From positions 98,904 through 162,903 of the forward strand of contig NPFB01000027.1 in NCBI GenBank assembly GCA_014084085.1: 64,000 bases of DNA, written 5' to 3'. The stretch's first letter is position 1. Each line of letters starts with the position of its first letter. The notes below the pieces were generated by a model. It searched no databases. It saw only the letters and a list, made by a program, of their open reading frames with translations, and was not told the origin of the DNA. The DNA is from Hondaea fermentalgiana (lineage: Eukaryota > Sar > Bigyra > Thraustochytrida > Thraustochytriidae). Below, one piece after another: positions 49,554 to 59,577 of the stretch. The translations under genes were made by a program, and so were the position numbers.

Positions 49554-52500
49554 TCATTCTCCATCAGAATCGTCATCGTCCTCGTCTTCGAACTTGTACA
49601 CGGACTGAGATTGAGACATGGGCTGAGACATGGGTTGCTGCGTCATCATGTTGGCAAAACCCTGCGTCTGCGACTGCGATGGACCTCCAAATTGAGTAAG
49701 AGGCATATCTTCGTGCAGATGCGGAAGCGCATGCTGCTGTGGCGGCTGCTGCGGCGGCCGGTGGCCTTGTTGCTGTGGCTGTTGCTGGTGTTGCTGATGT
49801 TGATGTTGTTGCTGATGATGAAAGACGTCATTGACGCCGTTGTTGCCGTGATGCGAAGGCGCGTGGAGCGGCCGATCAACATAGTCAAAGTCCCCAAAGC
49901 CCTTGTAACGCGCAACAGGCGCCGAAATCGCGGGCATCGGAATGGCTGGGCCAGGGCCAAACGCAGACGAGTCTTCAGAAAGACCCTGGCCAGCGCTACC
50001 GGGTCCAGCATTCACAGCAGGGCCGCCGGCAAGAGGTGTTACCGCCGCAGGCTCTGCTCCAGAGCTTGTACCGCTTCGCCCATCCGCAGGCTGCCCACCG
50101 CTGGCGCCGGTAGCACTTGAAGCGGGCCCTGCAGCGGAATGTTGATGGCGCGCTCCTCCATAGCGCGGGTCGTGACGCGAATCGAGCACGGGCGCAGTAT
50201 TCGCTTGCGCAGCACGCTCGCCAAATGGATCGCTCACATCTCCAGAGAAAGCACGAGTTGCATTTTCGTCAAAAATGCGCTGGCGGCGATCACGGTAATA
50301 TTTCTTGGCGTTGGGGAACTTCATTGCAGACACCGTTAGGTTCGCGAGGGAGCCCTCGACGAGAACGCCCTCGTCACGAAAGTGCACAAGGAGAGTGTTC
50401 CACAAAGGGCGCTGCGCAAGCACGAGCGGGTTACCGAGAATGATGAGCCCATACTTTGCTCGGGTGAGCGCAACATTGAGTCGACGAGGGTCGTTGAGGA
50501 AACCGATGCCTTGTTTCTGGTTCGATCGCACGCAAGAAAGGATGATAAAGTCCTTTTCGCGACCTTGAAAGGCGTCCACGGACGATATTTCGATTTCCTT
50601 GTAGGTTTGCGTCGGGAGAGGTCCGCGCTGAAGTTCGGATACGAGGAAAGCCCGCTGGCCTTCGTAAGGCGTAACAACACCAATTTGCGCGGGGACAGCT
50701 CCGCCATTGAGCAAAGCAGTAACAACGCGCTCACAGTTGGCTGCCTCGGTGCGATTCAAGTACGAAGTACCTGTGCTGGCAAGCTCCTCAGCCCCCATGC
50801 AAGAAAAGAACATCATGGGTTTGTCCGGCCGAGGCCAGGGAAAGTCAACGCTGCTGGGCGTTCGCTCCGCCTCGGAAACGCCATTCTCGAGCGACCCCTC
50901 ATAGAATGTATTTGAGGGGAACTCACTGAGGCAAGGATGCATGCGGTACTGCACAGTGAGGCGCAGCGGACGGAGACCAAGCGTGACGAGACGTTCGAAG
51001 AGCGAGCTGTTGAGGCCCGCGTTTGCTGCCTTCTTGCACACCACAACGGGGCCAAGCTGGCAGTGGTCACCAACGAGGACGAACTGCTTGCAGCCACGAA
51101 CAATCGGGATCAAGCTCTCCGGCTCGGTGGCCTGCGTGGCCTCGTCCAAAAGGACGTGTTTGAACTTGTACTTGGCCAAGCGCGGGTCCGCTGCACCTGA
51201 GCAGGTGCAGCAAATGACATCGGCAGCGCGAAGAACCTCGCGCTCGAGGCTCCGGCGCAAGGACATGAGGCGTTTTTGATCCGAGGCGGAGAGCTGATTT
51301 CCAGAGTCCTCGCGCTTTTTTAGCAGACGCTGTAGCGCAAGCGAGGATTCGCCACCCAAATGCTGCACTACGTAGTGCAATGAAAGATGCTCGACAGACG
51401 AGTCGAGGTGCTCGCGAGACTTTGCGGCGAGTCGAACCACCTTGAGATTAGTCTGGTGGATCTTGGCAGCAAGCTGGTCCACGGCAACGTTGGAGGGCGC
51501 GGTGACCAAAACCTGCGCACCCTTGTTTTGCTTGACCATGTGATACACGAGGGTAGCAGATGTCACCGTCTTACCCGTGCCGGGCGGGCCCTGAATGAGA
51601 GCTAGCGGTCGGGTGAGAGCTTGTTGAATCGCAGACACCTGCGAATCGTTGAGATCCGGAAGCCCCTTGACACCGTAGCGAGCGGGCAAATCGACCTTGA
51701 GGGTCTGATCGTCAACGTCGTGCCCAAGAAGTTTGTGGAAAAGGTAACCGCTCAGAGACGAGTCCTCGACAGCCAAAGTCTTTAGCGCGTTTGACATGCG
51801 CTCAAAGGTGACGGGCTTCCACACAAACGAAATGCTAAAACCCTGCGTGACATGAAGCGGTGCCTCGTCTTTACGCGAAAGCTCGAGTTCAATGTCGCCA
51901 TCTTCGTTGACGGCAACGACGGTGCCATTGCATGTCCAAGCACGGCGGGTTCCCGGACTCAAGCTTATTTTGAGTTCATCTCCGATGGTGACGCGCATGC
52001 TTTCGGAGAAGAGTGCTCCAAAGGAAAAGGCCGCAATAACGCGCTGACTAATCTCGCTGACCTTCCATCGAACAGCAATTCCATCCTCGCTAAGGTGGCT
52101 TTTCATCTCGCGATCATACTCGGCTTCGAGGTCGACAAGAGCGGCGAAGACAGATCGATAGTGATAGCCGTCCTCGTAGCGTAATTGAACGGGCTCAAGA
52201 TCATCTTCGTCTTCGTCCACAGCGGCATTGAGAGAGACGCCCGGATTAGATTTCCAAAGATCCTCCATGCGATTAATCTGAGCCGTTGTTACAGAGTTCA
52301 CCTTTTCCTCATCCGTGGGCACGGGCACAAGCCAGTTCAAAAGGCTTTTATCAACGACGAGGGGAGTCCAATTCTGTACATTCCACTCCGCCTTGAGAGA
52401 GCTACTATTGGTGCAGCTGCGGCATAGAAGAACGACAAGCCCCTCGGCGCCCTTGGTGGCCACGAACCCGAGGCAAAAGACGTTGCTCATGGAGCATTGA

Positions 52501-52841
52501 TAACACTCGATGGCTGTGGCAAGAGGATTGTCTGGCGATAGACGAATCGCTCGACTTGGAGATCGTGAGCGCACGAGGTGCTGGATGCAATGAGAGGCCG
52601 GCCCGCGCCCGCTTCCATTGCAGAACCAATTGCCGGTGGCCACGCACTGCACGAGACTGATACTCTCCGTCACACCGCAGTATGCGCATGCCAGCTCTTC
52701 CGGTTCTGCTGCATCAGCTTCTGCACCCGACTCGTCTTGGTGCTGGATATCCTGCTCTTGCTCTTGCTGCTGCTGCTGCTGCTCGTTGTAGTCTTGCTCG
52801 AACTCCTCCGACGCAGCCAACGTTGGGGCTGCTTCGGCCAT
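49554..52841 (-). CDS. UPF1: UPF1-like RNA helicase (nonsense-mediated decay)
   Basis: A 1095-residue SF1 helicase, close to the human length. The ATG at 52841 is used because the longer frame opens with GTG. The N-terminus is Gln/Glu-rich; a Cys/His domain (about 50-165: CAYCG, WFCNGSGRGPASHC, CYQCSMSNVFCLGFV, CRSC) is the UPF2-binding module. After the 1B stalk, helicase motifs are clear: GPPGTGKT near residue 417, LLDEATQATEPE (motif II, DEAT), LVGDHCQLGP, QYRMHP, VDAFQGREKDFI and LTRAKYGL. The C-terminal tail has Gln/Pro/His-rich stretches and SQ pairs (SQPMSQSQS) with an acidic end, resembling the SQ-rich phosphorylated tail of animal and plant UPF1. It degrades transcripts with premature stops in the cytoplasm. 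Confidence 0.97.
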   Translation of the reverse strand: MAEAAPTLAASEEFEQDYNEQQQQQQEQEQDIQHQDESGAEADAAEPEELACAYCGVTESISLVQCVATGNWFCNGSGRGPASHCIQHLVRSRSPSRAIRLSPDNPLATAIECYQCSMSNVFCLGFVATKGAEGLVVLLCRSCTNSSSLKAEWNVQNWTPLVVDKSLLNWLVPVPTDEEKVNSVTTAQINRMEDLWKSNPGVSLNAAVDEDEDDLEPVQLRYEDGYHYRSVFAALVDLEAEYDREMKSHLSEDGIAVRWKVSEISQRVIAAFSFGALFSESMRVTIGDELKISLSPGTRRAWTCNGTVVAVNEDGDIELELSRKDEAPLHVTQGFSISFVWKPVTFERMSNALKTLAVEDSSLSGYLFHKLLGHDVDDQTLKVDLPARYGVKGLPDLNDSQVSAIQQALTRPLALIQGPPGTGKTVTSATLVYHMVKQNKGAQVLVTAPSNVAVDQLAAKIHQTNLKVVRLAAKSREHLDSSVEHLSLHYVVQHLGGESSLALQRLLKKREDSGNQLSASDQKRLMSLRRSLEREVLRAADVICCTCSGAADPRLAKYKFKHVLLDEATQATEPESLIPIVRGCKQFVLVGDHCQLGPVVVCKKAANAGLNSSLFERLVTLGLRPLRLTVQYRMHPCLSEFPSNTFYEGSLENGVSEAERTPSSVDFPWPRPDKPMMFFSCMGAEELASTGTSYLNRTEAANCERVVTALLNGGAVPAQIGVVTPYEGQRAFLVSELQRGPLPTQTYKEIEISSVDAFQGREKDFIILSCVRSNQKQGIGFLNDPRRLNVALTRAKYGLIILGNPLVLAQRPLWNTLLVHFRDEGVLVEGSLANLTVSAMKFPNAKKYYRDRRQRIFDENATRAFSGDVSDPFGERAAQANTAPVLDSRHDPRYGGARHQHSAAGPASSATGASGGQPADGRSGTSSGAEPAAVTPLAGGPAVNAGPGSAGQGLSEDSSAFGPGPAIPMPAISAPVARYKGFGDFDYVDRPLHAPSHHGNNGVNDVFHHQQQHQHQQHQQQPQQQGHRPPQQPPQQHALPHLHEDMPLTQFGGPSQSQTQGFANMMTQQPMSQPMSQSQSVYKFEDEDDDDSDGE

Positions 52842-53078
52842 CCTCCTCGCCAAGGAGTGCGATTGCGTTCCCAGGCACGCCGGAGCAAGTGCGAGACTGG
52901 GCAGGGATGCTGACGGCGTCGCCTTTCCGCAATCCACCTCGCCGTCACTTGCGTCGCGTTGCGTCGGCCTTCGCGTCTACAGCGACGGGCAAGAGCTTCT
53001 GGCCGCTCAACACGCTCTACAACCCGTAGACAGGTCCTGACCCGTGTACGGGTCTCTCCTGTTTTTATAATTTTTTTC

Positions 53079-53100
53079 CTAGGCCCAGGCCTGGGCCTAG
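53079..53100. repeat. 22-bp perfect palindrome
   Basis: CTAGGCCCAGG/CCTGGGCCTAG reads the same on both strands and follows a seven-T run. It could form a cruciform or bind a dimeric factor. Shorter relatives (AGGCCTAGGCCTA) occur at 58002-58015. Confidence 0.9.
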
Positions 53101-53117
53101 TTTGGAAGGAGTTTGCA

Positions 53118-53227
53118 GCGCAAAATCCAACACAGCGTCTTCAAACTCGATGAGAGGCAGCGTTGCCTATACCAACCTTTAACGGTGCCAAACTGTATGT
53201 TTCAGTGACGTGAACAAAGTCCAGCAC
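53118..53227 (-). repeat. Dispersed ~110-bp repeat, copy B
   Basis: Reverse complement matches 23569-23676 at about nine in ten positions with a 2-nt insertion (GGTATAGGC versus GGTAGGC). In the shared frame it keeps the VTETYSLAPLKVG peptide, then diverges after the indel and meets a stop. Confidence 0.85.
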
Positions 53228-53341
53228 AAGCTTCGCATCATACGACGATGTAACATTTCAGTGCACTTACCAGTGCTTATCTATACAATGATCAAGGTGA
53301 GGATCTTGACTTTCAAGCCAAGCTTCTCCAGTGGGCTGGGC

Positions 53342-55731
53342 TCACTTTAGTGTGCGTTGGAACGCGCAGGGCGACCGGGACTTTGCTCCTTTCGCGTTGG
53401 CCCAAGCGTGGTGGTCATCACTTGGCCCATCACCCGCGGTCGTCGACTTGGTTTCTATGGTAGTTTCGCACCCGCTGATCCTCGAGGACTGTGCGACACC
53501 ATCGTGCCAGGACCTCTTCTTGTGCAGCGCAGCGCCGTTCTCGGACCGATTGAAGATCGAGCAAAGTACGGCCATCTCGAGCTGGAACTCGTCCGGGTCA
53601 GTCGACTCCCGCGCGCTTTCCAGATCGATGATCTTCGCGCCGCGATCCGGGTGGATGACGATATTTCGATCGGCAAGGCCCCCGTGGACGACACCGAGCC
53701 GGTGAATGGTCGACAGGGCAGCGCGAGCGGACTCAAAGTTGGCGTCGAGAATGTTCAGCTGCTCGCGCCGGTTCACCGCGCCGGTCAAAAGCCGCTCCAG
53801 AGAGTCGCCCTCGTCCGTGATGGCCAGGACGTAGGGCAGGACCGCCCACGGACCGGCGTAGATGAGGAAGGGCACCGCGAAGCCTTGGGCCTCACGCAAG
53901 AGGCCCGTGTACATGCTCCGTTCATTCTGCATCGCCGCCTCGGCGCGTTCGTTCCGCGTCGGGTCGTTGGGAGCAAGATCGTAGACCCAGCGCTTAAAGA
54001 TCATCTTGAGGCCCACCGAGTTGCAACGATCCACGATCGTGCGGTCCGAGCAGCTCAAGCAGACGCAATCCTGCGGTCTCGGGATGGAGAAGGTATCCTC
54101 CGAGAGAGGTAGGAGGTCACGCAAACTCCGTAAAGCCTCGTCGGCTTTGCTGTCCACCGCTTCTTCGTTCCGGCCTGGCCCAGGAAGGAAGGCCTGGACA
54201 AACTCTGCAAATTTGTCGGATACAGTGTGCGCGACCAACTGCCAGTTGCTGCCGAGCGCGCCTCCAGCGAGCATGTCCGCGAAGTCACCCATTGACTTCG
54301 AGTTCGAGGCTTTCATCTTCGCGTACAGAGAGTCGCTTTCCGTCGAGAGGCCCATCCCTGTCGCCGTTTGGTCAAACAGCGCGTGTAAGACGACCGCAAA
54401 GTAGGCTCGTCGCGCCGCGACGCCCTCGTGCCCGTCAACGGCGCTGTAGGGGCTGGAAATGTCCAGCCGACCTCGCGTGTCGCGGCGCAGAAACCACGTC
54501 TGGTCGGTAGTGGATAGCACGGCGTACTTCAGCCCGGTGTGAATCATGTAGGTGAAAGTCTGCATGATCGGGACGACGTACATGAGCATAGCGCTCCCCC
54601 TTTCGAAGTCTTCAAAGCGCTCCCAGAGGTCGTGGAGGCGCAGCTGCGTGAAAATGCCGAGTTCTCGGGGGCGTCTGATGGGGCAGCGTTCTGGGACATC
54701 TGAGACGACTGCGAGGTCGCACGAACCCTCTTGCCGGCCTTCTTTCTCGCCTCAAAGTCGGCATCTGGCTCGAAGGGGAACACACACGGGGCTTTGTGCA
54801 CGTGCACGAGGAACACGATCGACGGATGATCCGCGGGAGCGGCGCGAAAGGTCGATAGCGCGCCAATACCCTCCTTGTCCGAGGCCCGGCTGGCCCGCGT
54901 CCAGGACACGTCCACACGCGCTCCCAGCCAATCTCCTTCTTCGCGGTCGCTCGTGACCTTCTCGGGGGCGTAAATTTTCTCAAAGTAGCGTTCGATGCCC
55001 AGGAAAACCGCCTGTGACATCCGGCTCAGCGCAAAGGCCTCTGACTTACCACAGTCGAGCTCCTTGAGCACGCCCCAATCGCCGACGTTCATCTTGATAT
55101 CTTCGCATTTGCTCTCGAGATGGTGCAAGCCGACGTCGGCCTCGATTGTAGCCCAGTGCCGCACCTTCGTTGGCGCCAAAAACTTCCGCATCGCATCTTC
55201 GGTGTCGATGGACCGGACGCTGGACATTCTAGTGGTGCTCGAAAACCTTGGATTCCGGATAACCTCCAACACGAAGTGCTGGTCCAAACAGTCGGAAAGT
55301 GGCTTCTCGAGCATAGCATTTGCGGAATTGGCCGCGTCAAGCGCAGTGCGAGTCGCGTCGATCACAGCGTCCTTCGCGTCGAGCGCAGTGCGAGTCGCGT
55401 CAATCACAGTGTCCTTCGCTTGCAATGTCTTCTTCATCAAAAGGAACATTGCATCCTTAAGTCGGCCGTCTATCATGGCAGCATCGCTCTTCGAGAACTT
55501 GTCGCGCATCTTCTGGAATGCTTGGTCCGCCTCGCTGGCCATGGCCAGGGCCGCTTCGGCGTCGCTCAGTTCGACCGTGGTCCAGGCCTCTACTCTCTCC
55601 GAGGTTGCGTACGCCATAAACGCCTCGGGAGACTTGTAGGCATTTCCGGTCTCCTCGTTCGCCGCCTTGGCCTCCTCCTGGACGCGATCCTCGTCGCTCT
55701 CCGCGTCGTCGAGCACCTCGTTCGCCGACAT
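53342..55731 (-). CDS. Kinase-like protein interrupted by one apparent frameshift
   Basis: Two overlapping frames look like one gene. The 5' part (ATG 55731 to about 54670) has an acidic N-terminus, a helical region with a tandem 14-residue repeat (AKD(T/A)VIDATRTALD, codons at about 55325-55420) and a globular part with HWATIEADVGLHHLESK. The 3' part (about 54665 to 53342), in another frame, continues with LRLHDLWERFEDF and ends in a kinase-like lobe: HRLGVVHGGLADRNIVIHP and AKIIDLESARES resemble the catalytic loop (HGxLxxxN) and the Asp-containing metal site, with Gly for the usual Asp. The switch needs a one-base change near a five-G run at 54667-54671, so either a sequencing indel or a real lesion. 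The layout recalls Crinkler-type or fungal FunK1 kinases (inference). Confidence 0.55.
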
Positions 55732-56438
55732 TCTGTCGGTCTGTTTGTCTGTCTGCGCCGTACGTCGGGTCCGCCCGACGGGTCTTTCCCACGCCGCGCC
55801 TGCCCGCTGCGCCTATGCGCCGCGCCTGCGCGCCGCGCCTGCCCGCCCTTGCCCGCCTTGCCCGCCCGCTCGCATCGCTCGTGCGCGCGCGTGCTGTACC
55901 CCGCTCGTGCGGAATTTTGCGCACGAGGCCTCCCTCGTTCCGGGTCTCCTGCTGCGGACTCACACATCCAGAGCGGCCCCCCTCTCCACTGACCACCGAC
56001 CTCTGGCGCTGTCTCTCTCGCCAAGTGGAGACAGCGAGACTTGCACGACAGTAATGGGAATGCCCAGCTGACTGCGGCTGCGGCCGACGGCGATGCGACG
56101 CGAGCTCGCGTTTCGCGCCCCTGCTCGAGAGAAGAGCACGGCGGCAATGACAGCGGGTAGGACGTAGATGTCGTGGCGTATTTGGCCACGAACAGGGAAG
56201 CCGGGTGACTCAGAAAGAGCTTCACGGTGGTCGCTTACCTCGGTGGCTCGATGTACTTTCTGACGTCCCAGGTGTCGCGCTGGGCGTCGACACAGGATGT
56301 AGCAAAATTGTCGTTCTTCTCCATCGACGAGGCGAGACCTGCGACGCCATGCGCAGCCTCGGCAAATCCGCAATTCAGAAGCTAGCTCCCTGTGCAACGA
56401 AGGAAACTTGCAAAGCAAAGAAGATAGACGGCAAGAAA
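55732..56438. other. Divergent promoter spacer
   Basis: Between the kinase-like gene (-) and the first SDR gene (+). GC-rich (CGCGCCTGC repeats at 55796-55850). An open frame continues upstream of the SDR ATG to 56205 but has no domain and is absent from the paralogue. Confidence 0.5.
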
Positions 56439-57446
56439 ATGGGGGGCGCATACGCGAAGCCGAATAAAGAAACGAAATGGTTCTTCAAGGAGCTCGAGGG
56501 CGTCCCTGACCTGGCCGGCAAGGTCATGGTGGTGACAGGCACCACTTCGGGCACCGGGCATGCGCTGGCAGACGCCCTCGCACAGAAGAATGCCAAGCTC
56601 GTCATGTTGAACCGCAAGAGTGAGCGCTCCGAGAAGTGCCTCAAGGAGCTCAAGGAGGCTTACCCAGATGCCGACATTTCCCAGGTCGAGTGCGACCTCA
56701 TGAGCTTTTCGTCTGTTCGCGAGGCGGCCAAAAAGGTTGGCGAGACTGTCCCGAAGATCAACAGTCTTGTGCTCAACGCCGGCGTCATGGCTCTCGATGA
56801 TGTGGCCACGACGGACGGCTACGACCAGCAGATGCAGGTGAACGTCATCTCGCACTTTCTCCTCTTCAAGGAGCTCTTTCCCCTCTTGGTGAAGGCGGAG
56901 GAGGAGGATGGCCAGGCTCGTGTGGTTCAGCATTCGAGTGTGGCGCGTCTTGGTTCTCCACTCAAGGACAAATATATGGAAAAGAGAGGCGGTAACCTCG
57001 GCGGCAACTCGGCGGGCATGATGAACAACGGCCCTCGATGGATTCGGTACCAGCAGACTAAGCTTGCCGTGCAGGTCTCTACGTATGCGATTGCAGACAA
57101 AATGGCCGAGATGGGACATCCCAACATTCTCGCACTTCTCGCGCATCCCGGCCTTGCGGCCACGTCACTGCAGGAGACGACTGTCAAGAATGGAGGCATG
57201 GGCAACAGGTTCACCCGTATGCTCATGTCCATGTCGCAGTCGCCTCAAGACGGAGCGTGCGGCATCCTGCATGCTTCGGCAGCTCCTAATGTAGAGCAAA
57301 AGGGATTTTACGGTCCTGGCACTGGCTACAGCGCATTTAGGGGCCCGGCGGAGTCCATTCCTATTGAGAAAAAGGCTGACAGTGCTGCGCAAAAGGAGCT
57401 CTTTTGGGCTAAAATGGAGGAGGCTGTAGGCCCATTCCAAGGTTAA
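56439..57446 (+). CDS. Short-chain dehydrogenase/reductase, tandem copy 1
   Basis: A 335-residue classical-type SDR with an N-terminal extension. Cofactor motif TGTTSGTG (33-40), NAG (113-115), catalytic Ser in VVQHSS (about 166) and YQQTK (Tyr204, Lys208) are all present. The start at 56439 is supported because the downstream copy has exactly the same length and N-terminus; the upstream open frame is leader. The sequence begins Met-Gly-Gly. Overall it resembles retinol-dehydrogenase/WWOX-like or protochlorophyllide-reductase-like SDRs, but the substrate is not predictable. More than 80 percent of residues by eye are shared with copy 2. Confidence 0.9.
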   Translation: MGGAYAKPNKETKWFFKELEGVPDLAGKVMVVTGTTSGTGHALADALAQKNAKLVMLNRKSERSEKCLKELKEAYPDADISQVECDLMSFSSVREAAKKVGETVPKINSLVLNAGVMALDDVATTDGYDQQMQVNVISHFLLFKELFPLLVKAEEEDGQARVVQHSSVARLGSPLKDKYMEKRGGNLGGNSAGMMNNGPRWIRYQQTKLAVQVSTYAIADKMAEMGHPNILALLAHPGLAATSLQETTVKNGGMGNRFTRMLMSMSQSPQDGACGILHASAAPNVEQKGFYGPGTGYSAFRGPAESIPIEKKADSAAQKELFWAKMEEAVGPFQG

Positions 57447-58491
57447 CTTCGTCTCAGACTAACTTCAAATGCTCGTAACAAATAAATCTTGGTAGAGATG
57501 TTGTTGTTGCATGCATTACCAACCTCTGCGATTCTCACCAAAAAATCTTCGTACTAGACGTTGTTGTTGTTGCATGTATTCCCAGCCTTTGCGTTCCGAA
57601 AGTGTGCTACCACGGGTTCAACAACAATGCACACGCGTACAGGCAAAAGCGTTAGTATTGGTAGTCGGATTCTGGTCAGCTTTGTACAAGTTGAGAGGCG
57701 ACCGTTCTGAAACATGACCAGAGGGCAGATGTCCTCGCCAAGGACGACGTAGTGCAATGCTCGATGCACGGCGCCCGCTGCAGACCTCGCGAACAATCTC
57801 CATATCTTGAAAAAATGAAGAAAAAAGGGAATTCGGGGAAGCGCCACAACTCAACCTGCAGCTGCTCTCTCGTTCCTGACTTTAAAAACTGTTCGTAGTA
57901 AAGTTTTCTAAACCAGATCGCAGACCTCAAAGGATAAGTAAGCCCTGGGACATTTTCAGGCGTGGTTTGTCGTCATCTCTGCTCGCCACAGCCAGGCATA
58001 TAGGCCTAGGCCTACACACGCCAATGCAATGAATGTTATCAATTTCCCCTTTTGCCCCCCTGAACATTCATTATTCATGGTGACCCTTGCACGGGTCCCA
58101 AACACGGTCGTGTCCTGCTCAACCTTCCCATTCTACTCAATTTTATTTCATCTCACTTCATTCTTTATTCCATGCCGCAGCTGCGCGGCGTTCAATGGCA
58201 GGCACCCACCGCCTCCGCCGCACGCCAGACCAGTGCCTTTGCCACTGCCACTGGCATCCAACATGGCCTAGGCCAGGAACGCAGGCTTGTTTCATTCTGT
58301 CATTCTTTTATAACTTTCATTCTTCACCTCACGAGGCTCACAGTCATCAACTTTCTTACTGTTAGCTAAGGTCGGTCACTCGGGTCGCGCAGGCAAGCAA
58401 GCAGGCAGTCCCGGAACAGCGAAGCAGAGCCGAGGCAGAGGCATCAAGAAGCGACAACGCGCGACAAGAAGCGGACGTTCAGGTCAGCAAG
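57447..58491. other. Spacer between tandem SDR genes, with duplicated 3' segment
   Basis: Contains two related segments, 57498-57540 and 57561-57603 (GTTGTTGTTGCATG followed by a CC(A)AACCTCTGCGATTC-like stretch), probably a local duplication of 3' UTR sequence. A GGCCTAGGCCTA motif lies at 58002-58015. No gene seen. Confidence 0.55.
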
Positions 58492-59499
58492 ATGGGCAGC
58501 GGGTACACGAAGCCGGAGAAGGAGACCAAGTGGTTCGACAAGGAGCTGCAAGGGATCCCCAGCCTCGACGGCAAGGTCGTGGTCGTGACCGGGACGACCA
58601 GCGGAACTGGACGCGTCCGTGCCGATGCCTTGGCACAGAAGAATGCCAAGGTCGTGATGCTCAATCGCAAGAGCGAGCGCTCAGAAAAGTGCCTCAAAGA
58701 ACTCAGGGAAACCTACCCCGAGGCCGACATCTCGCAGGTCGAATGTGATCTCATGAGCTTTGCCTCTGTGCGAGAAGCTGCGAAAAAGGTCAACGAGTCG
58801 CTGCCCAAGATTAACAGTCTTGTGCTCAACGCAGGTGTCATGGCTCTTGACGACGTGGCCACGACGGACGGATACGATCAGCAGATGCAGGTGAATGTCC
58901 TTTCGCAGTTTCTTCTCTTCAAGGAGCTCTTTCCCTTGTTGACGAACGCAGAAAGGGAGGACGGTCAGGCCCGTGTCGTGCAGCACTCGAGCATCGCAAG
59001 ATTTGGCGGTCCTCTGGAGGCCAAGTACATGGAGAAGAATGGCGGTGCTCTCGGTGGCAATGGTTCGGGTATGATGATGAACGGCCCACGCTGGAAGCGC
59101 TATCAGCAGACCAAGTTGGGCGTGCAAGTTTCTGCGTATGCAATCGCGGACAAAATGGCGGAGATGGGACACCCCAACATTCTCGCCCTCGTGGCACACC
59201 CCGGTCTTTCGGCCACCTCGCTGCAGGAGACAACGGTGAAGAACGGCGGTATGGGGAACTTTTTCACCAAGATTTTCATGTCCATGTCGCAGTCCCCGCA
59301 AGACGGAACGTGTGGCCTCTTGCACGCCACTGCCGCTACGGATGTGCAGCAAAAGGGTTTTTACGGCCCTGGCGCAAAGGTCACTGCAATGAAGGGTCCT
59401 GCGGAGTCAATTCCTGTCGAGAAGAAGGCCGATGACAAGGAACAGAAGGCGCTCTTCTGGTCCAAGATGGAGGAAGCCTTTGGTGCTTTTGAAGCGTAA
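58492..59499 (+). CDS. Short-chain dehydrogenase/reductase, tandem copy 2
   Basis: A 335-residue paralogue of the preceding gene with the same motifs: TGTTSGTG (33-40), NAG (113-115), Ser in HSS, Tyr204/Lys208. It begins Met-Gly-Ser-Gly-Tyr-Thr-Lys, which fits the N-myristoylation consensus (Gly2, Thr6, Lys7), so membrane association is possible. The first copy has Ala at position 6, a weaker match. Changes are spread along the protein, which suggests the duplication is not brand new and both copies are under selection. The leader carries GCAAGCAAGCAGGCAG repeats; a TTGC run follows the gene. Confidence 0.9.
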   Translation: MGSGYTKPEKETKWFDKELQGIPSLDGKVVVVTGTTSGTGRVRADALAQKNAKVVMLNRKSERSEKCLKELRETYPEADISQVECDLMSFASVREAAKKVNESLPKINSLVLNAGVMALDDVATTDGYDQQMQVNVLSQFLLFKELFPLLTNAEREDGQARVVQHSSIARFGGPLEAKYMEKNGGALGGNGSGMMMNGPRWKRYQQTKLGVQVSAYAIADKMAEMGHPNILALVAHPGLSATSLQETTVKNGGMGNFFTKIFMSMSQSPQDGTCGLLHATAATDVQQKGFYGPGAKVTAMKGPAESIPVEKKADDKEQKALFWSKMEEAFGAFEA

Positions 59500-59540
59500 A
59501 ATCGACCGGGGTCATCCATCTATCTATCTATCGTCCATCC

Positions 59541-59577
<37 letters not shown>

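Larger units (their letters stand above)
52842..53341. other. Spacer with palindrome and dispersed repeat copy B
   Basis: Upstream of UPF1 and 3' of the kinase-like gene. It contains a T-run followed by a 22-bp perfect palindrome and the second copy of the ~110-bp repeat. No gene seen. Confidence 0.5.

Noticed and set aside
56205..56438. 78-residue N-terminal extension of SDR copy 1
   Set aside because: Absent from copy 2, no targeting features; the shared start at 56439 gives equal lengths.
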